Of a DNA stretch of 64,000 nt, positions 1-8,273 are shown in pieces. Within the stretch, counting starts at the first letter, position 1; each line of letters begins with the position of its first letter. Where the stretch lies: assembly GCA_031253835.1 (NCBI GenBank), contig JAIRVP010000032.1, positions 62,001-126,000 on the forward strand. Reading direction: 5' to 3'. This DNA comes from Burkholderia sp. GTDB taxonomy: Bacteria > Pseudomonadota > Gammaproteobacteria > Burkholderiales > Burkholderiaceae. A program made the position numbers and the translations under genes. The notes under the pieces were generated by a model. The model was not told where the DNA came from and searched no databases. It saw nothing but the letters and a program-made list of their open reading frames with translations.

Positions 1-369
1 GAGCTGCCGCTGCACTACGAACTCGAGGACGAGCCGTATTTCGAGTTCAACCTGTCGCCGCCGGTGCCGGCCGGCCAGCCGCGCATCGCCGCGTACCGCG
101 ACGTGCTCGACAACTGGCGGCGCGACGTCGACGGGTTCAGGCGTTTCGGGCTGTGCTGCGTGCTGCGCCTGCATCCGGAGATCATCGGCACGGCCGGGCG
201 GATCGATCTGCTGCGCGCGTTGCTCGCGCACCTGCGCGACACCGGCGATGCGTGGTTTGCGACCGGGCGCGACATCGCGCGCTGGTGGCATGCGCAGGCG
301 CCCGTCAACGCCCCGGGCCATCCGGTCGACGTGTTCGCGCGCTGCATGACGGAGGAGGCGGCACGATGA
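1..369 (+). CDS. Polysaccharide deacetylase family protein (C-terminal part, cut by window edge)
   Basis: The frame is open from the first base and ends at TGA 367-369, so only the last 122 residues are present. The sequence around 'FWATGRD'-like text (here WFATGRDIARWWHAQ) and the preceding 'LLRALLAHLRDTGD' matches the C-terminus of NodB-fold polysaccharide deacetylase-like hydrolases, often annotated as allantoinase-like or chitooligosaccharide-deacetylase-like. The catalytic NodB motifs would lie upstream, outside the window. The stop overlaps the ATG of the next gene in an ATGA arrangement, so the two are translationally coupled and probably serve one catabolic operon. Family assignment is inferred from the tail only. 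Confidence 0.7.
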   Translation, partial: ELPLHYELEDEPYFEFNLSPPVPAGQPRIAAYRDVLDNWRRDVDGFRRFGLCCVLRLHPEIIGTAGRIDLLRALLAHLRDTGDAWFATGRDIARWWHAQAPVNAPGHPVDVFARCMTEEAAR

Positions 370-1751
370 CGACGGACACGCAAGCGCGCGCCACCCGGCT
401 CGCGGCATTCGTCGCACGGACCTCCGCCGACGCATTGCCGGACGACGTCGTCGCCAAGGCACGGCGTCACGTACTCGATACGTTCGGCGCCGCGCTGGCG
501 GGCACGTCGGCCGTCGAGACGCGCAGTGCCCGTGCGCTGACGGGCGCCGTCGAGCGGGGCGGTGCGTCGCTCTGGGGCACGCGGCGGAGCGCGAGTGCGC
601 GCGACGCGGCGTTCGTCAACGGCATTGCCGCGCATGCGCTCGAACTCGACGATTCCGGCGGCTGCGATCATTCCGGCGCGGTCGTGCTGCCCGCCGTGCT
701 GGCCGCGCTGTCGTGCGCCGGCCAACCGGTGACGGGCCGGGAATGCGTGGCGGCGATCGTGCTCGGTTACGATGTCGGCCGGCGCGTGCTCGAGGCGGCG
801 GGCGGCTACTCGGCCCATAACGGCGCGGGCTGGCATTCGACGCTCAGTTGCGGCGTGTTCGGCGCGGCGGCCGCGAGCGCGCGCGTGCTCGGGCTCGACG
901 CCGCCCGCACGCGCGACGCGCTTGGCCACGCGGCGAGCTTCGCCGGCGGCCTGTGGAGCTTCATCCACGACGGATCGCAGACCAAGCGGCTGCACGCCGG
1001 CCGCGCGGCCGAAGGCGGCGTGCTGGCGGCGTTGCTGGCACGGGAAGGCGTGAGCGGCCCCGCCCGCGTGTTCGACGACGTGTGGGGCGGCTTCTTCAAC
1101 ACGTTCGCCGCGCCCTCGCAGGCGCCCGACGCATTGACCGACGGCCTCGGCGCGCACTGGAAACTGATGCGCTGCTCGATCAAGCCGCACGCGTCGTGCC
1201 GCAGCGCCCATGCGGCGGTCGACGCGACGCTGCAACTCGCGAATGGCCGCACGTTCGATGCCGGCGAGATCGAACGGGTGGCGGTGCGCGCGAGTGCGTT
1301 CGTTGCGCGGATGTGTGGCGGTCGCGACCTGTCGACGCTGTCGTCCGCGCAGATGAGCCTGCCGTACGCGGTTGCGGCGGCGCTCGTGTTCGGCGACACC
1401 GGGATCGACGCTTATCGCGCGGACCGGCGCAGCGATCCGCGCGTGACCGCGCTGCTCGCGCGCATCACGGTCGACGTCGATCCGGCGCTCGGCGATCTCG
1501 ACGAGCCGACGGTGACCTTGCAGCGCGCGGACGGGACGCGGGAATCGTGTCATGTTCCGATCGCACTCGGCGATCCGCGCCATCCGCTGCCGGATGCGAC
1601 GCTGCTGGCGAAATATCGTGCGCTGGCAAGCACGGCGCTCGACCGTGCGCGCGTCGATGCGTTGAGCGACACGTGCCTGTCGCTGGACCGGCTAGCAGAC
1701 GCGCGCGTGCTGAACGCGCGGCTCGCAGGCGGTTCGGAAAGCTTCGATTGA
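366..1751 (+). CDS. MmgE/PrpD family protein
   Basis: This 461-residue protein has the full length and pattern of the MmgE/PrpD family: an N-terminal all-helical domain with 'ARRHVLDTFGAALAGT' near residues 35-50, 'AFVNGIAAHALELDD' near residues 80-95 and a conserved 'KPHASCRSAHAAVDA' near residue 275. Family members include 2-methylcitrate dehydratase and enzymes of unknown reaction on dicarboxylic or tricarboxylic acids. The substrate cannot be told here, and no other methylcitrate-cycle gene is adjacent. ATG 366 overlaps the upstream stop by 4 nt, which fixes the start and indicates coupling with the deacetylase-like gene. Confidence 0.88.
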   Translation: MTTDTQARATRLAAFVARTSADALPDDVVAKARRHVLDTFGAALAGTSAVETRSARALTGAVERGGASLWGTRRSASARDAAFVNGIAAHALELDDSGGCDHSGAVVLPAVLAALSCAGQPVTGRECVAAIVLGYDVGRRVLEAAGGYSAHNGAGWHSTLSCGVFGAAAASARVLGLDAARTRDALGHAASFAGGLWSFIHDGSQTKRLHAGRAAEGGVLAALLAREGVSGPARVFDDVWGGFFNTFAAPSQAPDALTDGLGAHWKLMRCSIKPHASCRSAHAAVDATLQLANGRTFDAGEIERVAVRASAFVARMCGGRDLSTLSSAQMSLPYAVAAALVFGDTGIDAYRADRRSDPRVTALLARITVDVDPALGDLDEPTVTLQRADGTRESCHVPIALGDPRHPLPDATLLAKYRALASTALDRARVDALSDTCLSLDRLADARVLNARLAGGSESFD

Positions 1752-1945
1752 ATGTGTCGCCGGGCTTCGTGCGCGGGTAACCAGGTTCGTCGCGAAACGT
1801 CCACGGGAACAGGTCCTGCCTGGCCGGCGTGACCGGCGCAGTGGTCGGCGCGGGTTATCAGTTCTGGCCCGCACGTTTGACGTGATGTAAGCGACACTCC
1901 CATGCCGACGAGCGGGATTGCCGACCATCTCGATGCAATCGAACG

Positions 1946-1977
1946 GGGTCGTCACGTGACTGGCAACGTGACGACCC
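1946..1977. terminator. Perfect 12-bp inverted repeat, terminator-like or leader hairpin
   Basis: GGGTCGTCACGT at 1946-1957 pairs exactly with ACGTGACGACCC at 1966-1977 around an 8-nt loop. There is no U-run, so it is either a weak or factor-assisted terminator after the MmgE/PrpD operon (195 nt downstream of its stop) or a hairpin in the leader of the methyltransferase gene starting at 2021. Confidence 0.45.
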
Positions 1978-2020
1978 GGATTTCTCCGTATCATGTGGCT
2001 TCGGATCAGGCATTCACCTC

Positions 2021-2662
2021 ATGTGGAGTTCCACCTTGAACGAAGCCAGCAAAGCAATAGCACGCCGCTTGCACGATGTTCGATTCGCTACGCGGTATTT
2101 CGTCGGCGACGGCATCGACGTGGGAGCGGGAGACGATTCGATTGCTCAGTATCGGGAATTTTTCCCCGGCATGCGCTCGGTCCGTGACTGGGATAGGCCG
2201 GATGGCGATGCGCAACGCCTTGCCGGCGTGCCCGACGAAAGCTTCGATTTCGTGCACGCTTCTCACTGCCTCGAGCACATGCGCGACCCTGTGGAGGCGC
2301 TGCACAACTGGTTCCGGGTGCTGAAACCCGGCGGTCATCTGATATGCATGGTGCCTGACGAAGATTTATACGAACAGGGCCAATTCCCGTCCACGTTCAA
2401 CGACGACCACAAATGGACGTTTACGTTGTGGAAGGCACAGTCGTGGAGTGCCCGTTCGCTCAATCTGTTTGACTTGCTTCAGCAGTTGGGGCCGTGCGCG
2501 CAGCCGCTCAAAGCGGAGTTGCTTGATGCCACCTTCCGGTTCCGCCTGCCTCGATCGGACCAGACACTGACGCCGGTCGGCGAAGCAGGAATCGAATTCG
2601 TGATCCGAAAACGTCCGCCCCAGGAAGTGGCCATGCACGGGCGACTTCCCGAAGCCACGTGA
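2021..2662 (+). CDS. Class I SAM-dependent methyltransferase
   Basis: The 213-residue protein contains a compact class I methyltransferase core. The glycine-rich SAM loop is 'GIDVGAGDDS' (residues about 30-40), an acidic 'RPDGDAQRL' follows motif II, 'FDFVHASHCLEHMRDP' (about 75-90) is the usual motif IV region, and 'VLKPGGHLICMVPDE' (about 100-115) is the post-motif III strand. It resembles the UbiE/type-11 group. The substrate is unknown and the gene stands alone behind a hairpin at 1946-1977. ATG 2021 is the first start in an open frame. Confidence 0.8.
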   Translation: MWSSTLNEASKAIARRLHDVRFATRYFVGDGIDVGAGDDSIAQYREFFPGMRSVRDWDRPDGDAQRLAGVPDESFDFVHASHCLEHMRDPVEALHNWFRVLKPGGHLICMVPDEDLYEQGQFPSTFNDDHKWTFTLWKAQSWSARSLNLFDLLQQLGPCAQPLKAELLDATFRFRLPRSDQTLTPVGEAGIEFVIRKRPPQEVAMHGRLPEAT

Positions 2663-2765
2663 CTGGGCCACCCGGCTTGGTGCACGTGTCGTCGGGCGGG
2701 GAGGCATGGGGCCGCCGCCCATCACCGCATGTGAGCGCGCGACAATGGCCGGAACGATACAAACA

Positions 2766-3152
2766 ATGAAGCTCAATCACCTGAGCTTCCCCTCGGTCGA
2801 TGCGCTGGCGACGGCCCGCTTCTTCGGGCGCTACCTCGGCTTCACGATCGCCGGAAGCTGGGCCCCATCCTGGATCCTGAAGCGGCCGGGCTTCGACGTC
2901 GTGATCGATCACGTCGGCGACGGCGTACCCGCATGGCCGACGAATTTCCACGTCGGGTTCGAACTGCCGAGCCTCGATGCCGTGCGCGCGCTGTACGGGC
3001 GACTCAGGGAAGCGGGCGTCGCGACGGAAACGGACATCTTCAACAACGGACGCGGCTCGCGATTCTTTTGCCGGGAGCCCGGTGGCGTGATGTTCGAGCC
3101 GAACACGCGCGTGGATGCCGCGCCGGAATATCAACGCACGTTCGACGACTGA
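2766..3152 (+). CDS. VOC family protein (glyoxalase/bleomycin-resistance fold)
   Basis: About 128 residues with the pattern of a vicinal-oxygen-chelate domain: start 'MKLNHLSFPSVDALATARFFGRYLGF', central strand 'NFHVGFELPSLDAVRALYGRLREAG' and terminal 'RFFCREPGGVMFEPN'. The metal-ligand positions His5 and the Glu in 'VMFEPN' are present, as in glyoxalases and extradiol dioxygenases; the reaction is not predictable. Two upstream in-frame starts (2706, 2745) exist. I chose 2766 because it matches the canonical 'MKLNHL' beginning of the domain. It is a lone gene, convergent with the kinase at 3709. Confidence 0.82.
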   Translation: MKLNHLSFPSVDALATARFFGRYLGFTIAGSWAPSWILKRPGFDVVIDHVGDGVPAWPTNFHVGFELPSLDAVRALYGRLREAGVATETDIFNNGRGSRFFCREPGGVMFEPNTRVDAAPEYQRTFDD

Positions 3153-3175
3153 CGCGGGCGTCCCTCACGGCTTGC

Positions 3176-3709
3176 TCAACTGCCGGCGCGGGCGTGCATG
3201 TCGATGAACGGGCGAGTGTGCGAGGGCGCGGTGAGTTCCGTCCATTGCAGATGCGCGTATTTCGGGTCCTCACGCAGCTTCGCGAACTTGACGCGGTTCC
3301 TGTCGAACGTGGTGTACGACCACAGCAGCACCGAGTCGCGCGAGCAGAACGCCATCCGCAGCGACTCCCGGTTGCCGTGCGAAAGCTCGGTTCGCATCAG
3401 CCCGCGGCTGATCGTGCGCCAGAGCACGCGGGAGAATACCGTCCAGCGCCCGAAGTTGAGCCAGACGACGTGCGTGGCGCGCGACCACAGTACGTCGCGC
3501 ACGGCGCTGTAGTTCCCGTCGGCGACCCAGCGGTCGCCGGTCGTCGCAGCGAGTACGGCCTGCTCGAACTGTTCGGGCGGCACGGCTGTCCACTCGGGGC
3601 CCCAGTAGAGCCGGTCGAGTTCGATGTACGGGCAGCCTGCGGCAGCCGCCAGCGCACTGGAGAAGGTGGACTTTCCCGCACCGCTTGTTCCGACGACGAT
3701 GACGCGCAT
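3176..3709 (-). CDS. Small P-loop kinase, topology-modulation/adenylate-kinase-like (FlaR-type)
   Basis: The 177-residue protein opens with 'MRVIVVGTSGAGKSTFSS', a Walker A motif at residues 6-15, followed by 'YIELDRLYWGPEW' (about 28-40), a signature shared by proteins annotated as DNA topology modulation protein FlaR or adenylate-kinase-like NTPases. 'VADGNYSAVRDVLWSRATHVVWLNF' corresponds to the region where the nucleobase or second substrate is bound. The natural substrate of this group is not established. It is monocistronic and convergent with the VOC gene. Confidence 0.8.
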   Translation of the reverse strand: MRVIVVGTSGAGKSTFSSALAAAAGCPYIELDRLYWGPEWTAVPPEQFEQAVLAATTGDRWVADGNYSAVRDVLWSRATHVVWLNFGRWTVFSRVLWRTISRGLMRTELSHGNRESLRMAFCSRDSVLLWSYTTFDRNRVKFAKLREDPKYAHLQWTELTAPSHTRPFIDMHARAGS

Positions 3710-3749
3710 GGGTTGACCGTGGTCGAATGTTCAGGCCGCGTATTGTGCC

Positions 3750-4538
3750 TTATCCCGTGCAGTCCGCACGATCGTGAAAGCGCTGGAACGCCCCCAGCAG
3801 CCGCGCACGCAGCGCGGCCAGCGACGGGTCGCGCCGGTCGCGCGGCCGTGCAACTTCGACACGGATCGCGTCGTCGATGCGCCCGGGGGTCGGCGCGAGC
3901 ATCAGCACGCGATCGCCGAGATACAGCGCCTCGTCGAGATCGTGCGTGACGACGATCGCGGCCATCCGGTGCCGGTGGACGACATCGAGCAGCAGCGACT
4001 GCAAGCGCATCCGCGTGATCGCGTCGACCGCGCTGAACGGTTCGTCGAGCAGCAGCAGATCGGGCTCGCCGAACAGCCCGCGCGCAATCGCCGCGCGCTG
4101 GGCCATCCCGCCCGACAACGTGGCCGGCAGTTGCTGCGCGACGCCGCTCAGGCCGACTTCGTCGAGCAACCGCGTGACGCTCGGGTCGCGGCCGCCGTGC
4201 GGGCCGGCCGCGAAGCCGACGTTGTCGGCGATCGACAGCCACGGCAGCAGCCGAGGCTCCTGAAAGATCACGCCGACGCGTGCGGACGGACCGTCGAGCG
4301 CGACGCCGTCGAGCCTCACACTGCCGCGGAAGTGCGCGTCGAGACCGGCGACGACGCGCAGCAGCGTGCTTTTCCCGCAGCCGCTCGGGCCGACCACGCA
4401 GACGATCTCGCCGCGCGCCACCTGCAACGCGATGTCGGCGAGGATCGTGCGCTCCCCGTATTGCTTGCGGGCGATCCGCAGGTCGAGCAGCGGCGTATCG
4501 GTATTCGCCGTCGTGCGCGCAGCAGCCAGCGTACTCAT
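3750..4538 (-). CDS. ABC transporter ATP-binding protein, nitrate/sulfonate/taurine (SsuB/TauB) type
   Basis: The 262-residue ATPase is the third gene of a three-gene uptake operon. Walker A is 'GPSGCGKST' near residues 50-58, the Q-loop is 'IFQEPRLLPW', the signature is 'LSGGMAQRAAIARG' and Walker B is 'LLLLDEPFSAVD', followed by the H-loop 'VTHDLDEAL'. The 'LLPW' after the Q-loop and the overall length fit the SsuB/TauB/NrtD family that powers import of aliphatic sulfonates or similar. ATG 4538 overlaps the permease stop (ATGA), which sets the start. A 517-codon open frame extends upstream but does not code there. Confidence 0.9.
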   Translation of the reverse strand: MSTLAAARTTANTDTPLLDLRIARKQYGERTILADIALQVARGEIVCVVGPSGCGKSTLLRVVAGLDAHFRGSVRLDGVALDGPSARVGVIFQEPRLLPWLSIADNVGFAAGPHGGRDPSVTRLLDEVGLSGVAQQLPATLSGGMAQRAAIARGLFGEPDLLLLDEPFSAVDAITRMRLQSLLLDVVHRHRMAAIVVTHDLDEALYLGDRVLMLAPTPGRIDDAIRVEVARPRDRRDPSLAALRARLLGAFQRFHDRADCTG

Positions 4539-5389
4539 TTCACTACCTCGCGCGACGCGCCGTCGAATGCATCGCGCCAGCCGAGCCAGCGCAACTCGAT
4601 GCGCCGCATCGCGCCGTCGGTCAGCTTGCCGAGCAACGCGAGCAGCAGGATCGCGCCGAACACGAGATCGGGGCGCCCGGTTTCCCGGCCGTCGCTCAAC
4701 AGGAAGCCGAGGCCGCGCGTTGCCGCGATCAGTTCCGCGGCTACCATGAACATCCACGCGAGACTGAGGCCGGTACGCAGGCCGGTGACGATCTGCGGCA
4801 GCGCGGCCGGCAGCAGGATGCGCCGGAACAGCGCGAGCGGGCCGAGCCGGTACACCGCGCCGAGCTCGACGAGCTTGCGGTCGACGTCGCGAATGCCGGC
4901 GACCACCGCGAGGTGAACCGGGAAGAACGCGCCGATCGCGATCAGCGTGATCTTCGGCGCTTCGTCGATGCCGAGCCACAGCAGCAGCACCGGCACCCAG
5001 GCGAGCGACGGAATCGCGCGCAGCGCCTGGAACGTCGGCTCGAGCAGCGCGTCGATCCGGCGGCTCAGCCCCATCGCCGCGCCGACGACGAGCGCGAGCC
5101 CGGCGCCGGCCGCAAAGCCGGCCGCGACCCGCAGCGTGCTCGCACCGACATGGCGGGCGGCACGCGTGACGCCCAGATGCGCGAGCGTATCGAGGATCTC
5201 GCTCGGCGCCGGGACGAGATGATCGGGCAGCCAGCCGCGCCGCACGACCCACTCCAGCAGCACGAGCGCGGCGAATGGCAGCGCGAGGCCCGCGATGCGC
5301 CACGCGCGAAGCGGATCGCGGCGGCCCGCACGGGGCGATGCGGCGTGACGCGGTGCAAGCGTGTCGCCGCGGGCAGCAGTGTCCGTCAT
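4535..5389 (-). CDS. ABC transporter permease, SsuC/TauC type
   Basis: About 284 residues with an N-terminal cytoplasmic stretch and roughly six hydrophobic helices. The first helix is 'IAGLALPFAALVLLEWVV' and the EAA loop is 'ELGAVYRLGPLALFRRILLPAALPQIVTGLR', the site that docks the ATPase. 'AIPSLAWVPVLLLWLGI' is diagnostic of sulfonate/nitrate/taurine permeases. I placed the start at ATG 5389 (MTDTAARGDT); a TTG at 5416 would extend into the stop region of the binding-protein gene. It overlaps the ATPase gene by 4 nt, so stoichiometric coupling is expected. Confidence 0.9.
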   Translation of the reverse strand: MTDTAARGDTLAPRHAASPRAGRRDPLRAWRIAGLALPFAALVLLEWVVRRGWLPDHLVPAPSEILDTLAHLGVTRAARHVGASTLRVAAGFAAGAGLALVVGAAMGLSRRIDALLEPTFQALRAIPSLAWVPVLLLWLGIDEAPKITLIAIGAFFPVHLAVVAGIRDVDRKLVELGAVYRLGPLALFRRILLPAALPQIVTGLRTGLSLAWMFMVAAELIAATRGLGFLLSDGRETGRPDLVFGAILLLALLGKLTDGAMRRIELRWLGWRDAFDGASREVVK

Positions 5390-5399
5390 GACGGCGGCC

Positions 5400-6392
5400 T
5401 CAATGCGACGCGGCAACGATCGGGCGCGCGAACGACGGATCGATCAGCGTATCGACGATCTTCGCGGGATCGACACCCGGCTTGGTCAGTTGTTCGGCCG
5501 TCAGCACCGGTGCGGCTGCCTTCAGCGCCGCGCGCTGGGTGTCGCCCGGCACCGGGTCGCCGAAGTCGTTGCGCTGCAGTTGCAGCTTCGCGACCGGCAG
5601 TGACACCTTCGATTCGTCGGCGACGATCTGCGCGGTTTCGGCCGGATGCGCAATGATCCACTGGCGCGCGCGGTCATAGACCTTCAGCACGCGCGAGACC
5701 GCCTGCGGATACTGGCCGGCGAACGCATCGCGCACGTTCAGGAACCCGTATGTATTGAATGCGACGTTGCGATACAGCAGGCGCGCGCCGTCGTCGAGCT
5801 GCGCCGCGGCCATGTGCGGATCGAGCCCGGCCCATGCATCGACCTGACCGTTCGAGAGGGCCGTGCGGCCGTCCGGATGCTGCAGGTTGACGATCTCGAC
5901 GTCGTCACGCGTCAGCCCGGCCGTGTGCAGCGCACGCAGCGTGAACAGGAACGGATCGGTACCGCGCGTCGCGGCGATTTTCCTGCCTTTCAGGTCGGCG
6001 AGCGTGCGGATCGGTGAATCCTTGCGCACCACGAGCGCCGTCCACTCGGGGCGGGAGAATACGTAGACCGCGTGGATCGGGTTGCCGTTCGCGCGTGCAA
6101 GCACCGACGCGAGCCCGGCCGCCGAGCCGAAATCGACCGCGCCGCTGTTCAGGTATTCGAGCGCGCGATTGCTGCCGAGGCTCAGTACCCAGCGAATCGA
6201 CGTGCGGTCGGCCTTGAACTCGTCGTCGAGCCAGCCGAAGTGGCGAATCACGAGGCTCTCGGGCGAGTAGTACGCATAGTCGACGCGGATTTCCGCGGGT
6301 GTCGCTGCGTGTGCCTGAATCGATACGAGGCCGGCCAGCGCGGCAATGACGAGGGCCGCGGATTGCCACGCGCGGGACCAGAACAGCTTCAT
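5400..6392 (-). CDS. Aliphatic sulfonate-type ABC transporter substrate-binding protein
   Basis: The 330-residue protein starts with a classic signal peptide ('MKLFWSRAWQSAALVIAALAGLVSIQAHA', cleavage after AHA), so it is periplasmic. 'VLSLGSNRALEYLNSGAVDFGSAAGLASVLARANG' and 'DLKGRKIAATRGTDPFLFTLRALHTAGL' are typical of the SsuA/TauA/NrtA family. It is first gene of the operon SBP-permease-ATPase. Given the flavin monooxygenases next door, an organosulfur ligand is the reasonable inference; the exact sulfonate, sulfone or sulfate ester is unknown. Confidence 0.88.
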   Translation of the reverse strand: MKLFWSRAWQSAALVIAALAGLVSIQAHAATPAEIRVDYAYYSPESLVIRHFGWLDDEFKADRTSIRWVLSLGSNRALEYLNSGAVDFGSAAGLASVLARANGNPIHAVYVFSRPEWTALVVRKDSPIRTLADLKGRKIAATRGTDPFLFTLRALHTAGLTRDDVEIVNLQHPDGRTALSNGQVDAWAGLDPHMAAAQLDDGARLLYRNVAFNTYGFLNVRDAFAGQYPQAVSRVLKVYDRARQWIIAHPAETAQIVADESKVSLPVAKLQLQRNDFGDPVPGDTQRAALKAAAPVLTAEQLTKPGVDPAKIVDTLIDPSFARPIVAASH

Positions 6393-6737
6393 CGGGGAAT
6401 CTCCGGAAGAGCGGCAACGCGCCGCGAACAGGCAGGTGATCGACCAATGTAGCGAAGCAGCGGCGATCCGTTAACGAAGAAATCCGCGTTTGAACATGCG
6501 CGCTGCTGCTAAGCGAGCAGGTCGGATAACTTTATGACGCAGGCCGATTAATTTATCGCTTTATATCGCTTGGGATACGCGGGTCGGGAGAACAGAATGC
6601 CCGCTGCCGGAACGCGACGACGGCGCCTGTCGGCGCGCCCGCGTTCCGTCGAAGTCCCGCCGATCGCGAATGCACCAGCGTGGTTCACGGCTTCACGCCG
6701 ACACCGCCATGCATTCTGCCAAACACTAAGGAATGCG
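6393..6737. promoter_or_regulatory. Divergent promoter region of cluster A (transporter / MFS)
   Basis: 345 bp without a gene, between divergently read transport genes. It is locally AT-rich at 6525-6575. It holds GGATAAC at 6524-6530, a heptamer also found in reverse upstream of the flavoprotein at 11223, and an 8-bp direct repeat TATCGCTT at 6554-6561 and 6564-6571. The repeats are spaced one helical turn apart, as expected for a dimeric activator such as a LysR-type sulfur regulator (CysB/SsuR). No convincing sigma-70 pair was identified. Confidence 0.4.
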
Positions 6738-8165
6738 ATGAGTTCGATCGATCTGAGTCCTGCCACCCCCGTTTCCTCCCCCATCCGCTCGGCGAGCGAC
6801 GTCGCGCGGCTGATCAATACGGTCGACAGTTCGGTCAGCCATGCGCGGATGATCGTGCTGCTGGCGCTCGGCGGCGTGTTTCTCGATGCGTACGACCTGA
6901 CGACGCTGTCGTACGGCATCGACGACGTCGCGCGCGAATTCGGCCTGACGCCCGCGCTGACCGGGCTGGTCGGTTCGGCGATCATGATCGGCACGATCTT
7001 CGGCAGCCTGATCGGCGGCTGGCTGACCGACCGGATCGGCCGCTACCAGGTGTTCATGGCCGACATGCTGTTCTTCGTGGTCGCGGCGATCGCGGCGGGG
7101 CTCGCGCCGAACGTCTGGGTGCTGATCGGCGCACGCTTCGTGATGGGGCTCGGCGTCGGCATCGACCTGCCCGTCGCGATGGCGTTTCTCGCGGAATTCT
7201 CGAAGTTCGGCGGGCGCGGCAACAAGGCGTCGCGACTCGCCGCGTGGTGCCCGATGTGGTACGTCGCGTCGTCGGTCTGCTTCCTGCTGATCTTCGGCCT
7301 GTATTTCCTGCTGCCGGCCGAGCATGCGGGATGGCTGTGGCGCGCGTCGCTGATCTTCGGCGCCGTGCCTGCGCTCGTCATCATCCTGTTCCGTAACCGG
7401 TTCATGAACGAATCGCCGCTGTGGGCCGCGAACCAGGGTGATCTCGCCAACGCCGCGCGCATCCTGCGCGAGTCGTACGGCATTCACGCGCACGAAGCCG
7501 CGGATGCGCGACGCGAGCCGGGCCCGCCGCCCGTGCGGATCCGCGTGCTGTTCCAGCGCCCGTATCTCGGCCGCACGATCGTCGCCAGCGTGATGAACCT
7601 GTGCATTCCGTTCGAATACACGGCGATTGCGTTCTTCCTGCCGTCGATCCTGTCGCAGTTTCTCGGCGCGGGCGTGTTCGAGACGATCGCGGCCTCGCTC
7701 GCGCTGAACGTGCTGTTCGCGTTCACCGGCGGCCTGTTGGGCATGCGCCTCGCGTATCGTTATCCGTCGCGCCATGTCGCGATCGCCGGTTTCGCGCTGC
7801 AAACGGTCGCGCTTGTCGCGCTCGCGCTCGCAGGGCATCCGCACGGCGCGCTCGCAGTCGGCGTCGTGCTGCTGATGCTCGGCACCTGGCTGTTCGCCGA
7901 AGGCTTCGGGCCCGGTGCGCAGATGATGATCTACCCGACACTGTCGTATCCGGCGGCGATCCGCGGCACCGGCGTCGGATTCGGGCGGTCGCTGTGCGGG
8001 ATCGGCCAGGCGCTTGCGCTGTTCGTGCTGCCGATCCTGCAGGCCCGTCTCGGTACCGACATGTTCTGGGTCGTCGCGATCAGTGCGGTCACGCCGATCG
8101 TGTTCCTGTTGATCGTACGTTATGAACCGACGGCGCGCGACATCGACGACGAAAGCGCCGCGTAA
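6738..8165 (+). CDS. MFS transporter, metabolite:H+ symporter (sugar-transporter-like) type
   Basis: The 475-residue integral inner-membrane protein has about twelve hydrophobic segments and the MFS signature between helices 2 and 3, 'GGWLTDRIGRYQVF' (about residues 93-106). 'LGGVFLDAYDLTTLSYGI' (about 43-60) marks the D-x-x-D/T pattern of the sugar/metabolite symporter subfamily. An 'AAGG' stretch at 6728-6732 (AAGGA) sits 5 nt before ATG 6738, which I took as the start over earlier in-frame codons. It is divergent from the sulfonate-type transporter and convergent with the monooxygenase, so a role in importing or exporting an organosulfur compound or its product is plausible but unproven. 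Confidence 0.85.
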   Translation: MSSIDLSPATPVSSPIRSASDVARLINTVDSSVSHARMIVLLALGGVFLDAYDLTTLSYGIDDVAREFGLTPALTGLVGSAIMIGTIFGSLIGGWLTDRIGRYQVFMADMLFFVVAAIAAGLAPNVWVLIGARFVMGLGVGIDLPVAMAFLAEFSKFGGRGNKASRLAAWCPMWYVASSVCFLLIFGLYFLLPAEHAGWLWRASLIFGAVPALVIILFRNRFMNESPLWAANQGDLANAARILRESYGIHAHEAADARREPGPPPVRIRVLFQRPYLGRTIVASVMNLCIPFEYTAIAFFLPSILSQFLGAGVFETIAASLALNVLFAFTGGLLGMRLAYRYPSRHVAIAGFALQTVALVALALAGHPHGALAVGVVLLMLGTWLFAEGFGPGAQMMIYPTLSYPAAIRGTGVGFGRSLCGIGQALALFVLPILQARLGTDMFWVVAISAVTPIVFLLIVRYEPTARDIDDESAA

Positions 8166-8200
8166 GCGCTGACGGGGGCGCTCGCCGCCCCCGGAAAACG

Positions 8201-8234
8201 CAAACGGCTCCGTCGGACCGCACGAAGCCGTTTG
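8201..8234. terminator. Inverted repeat between convergent genes (bidirectional terminator)
   Basis: CAAACGGCT at 8201-8209 pairs with AGCCGTTTG at 8226-8234. It lies between the stops of the MFS gene (8165) and the convergent monooxygenase (8274). The A-rich 5' flank (ggaaaacg) gives a short U-run only for the minus-strand transcript. Confidence 0.6.
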
Positions 8235-8273
8235 CACTGAAGCCGGTCGGGGCGGGCCGGCCTCGACATTTCA

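Noticed and set aside
15..1583. 522-codon minus-strand open frame opposite the MmgE/PrpD gene
   Set aside because: Arg/Ala-rich, low-complexity translation with no motifs; it is the usual antisense shadow in GC-rich DNA, and the plus strand codes for a clear family.
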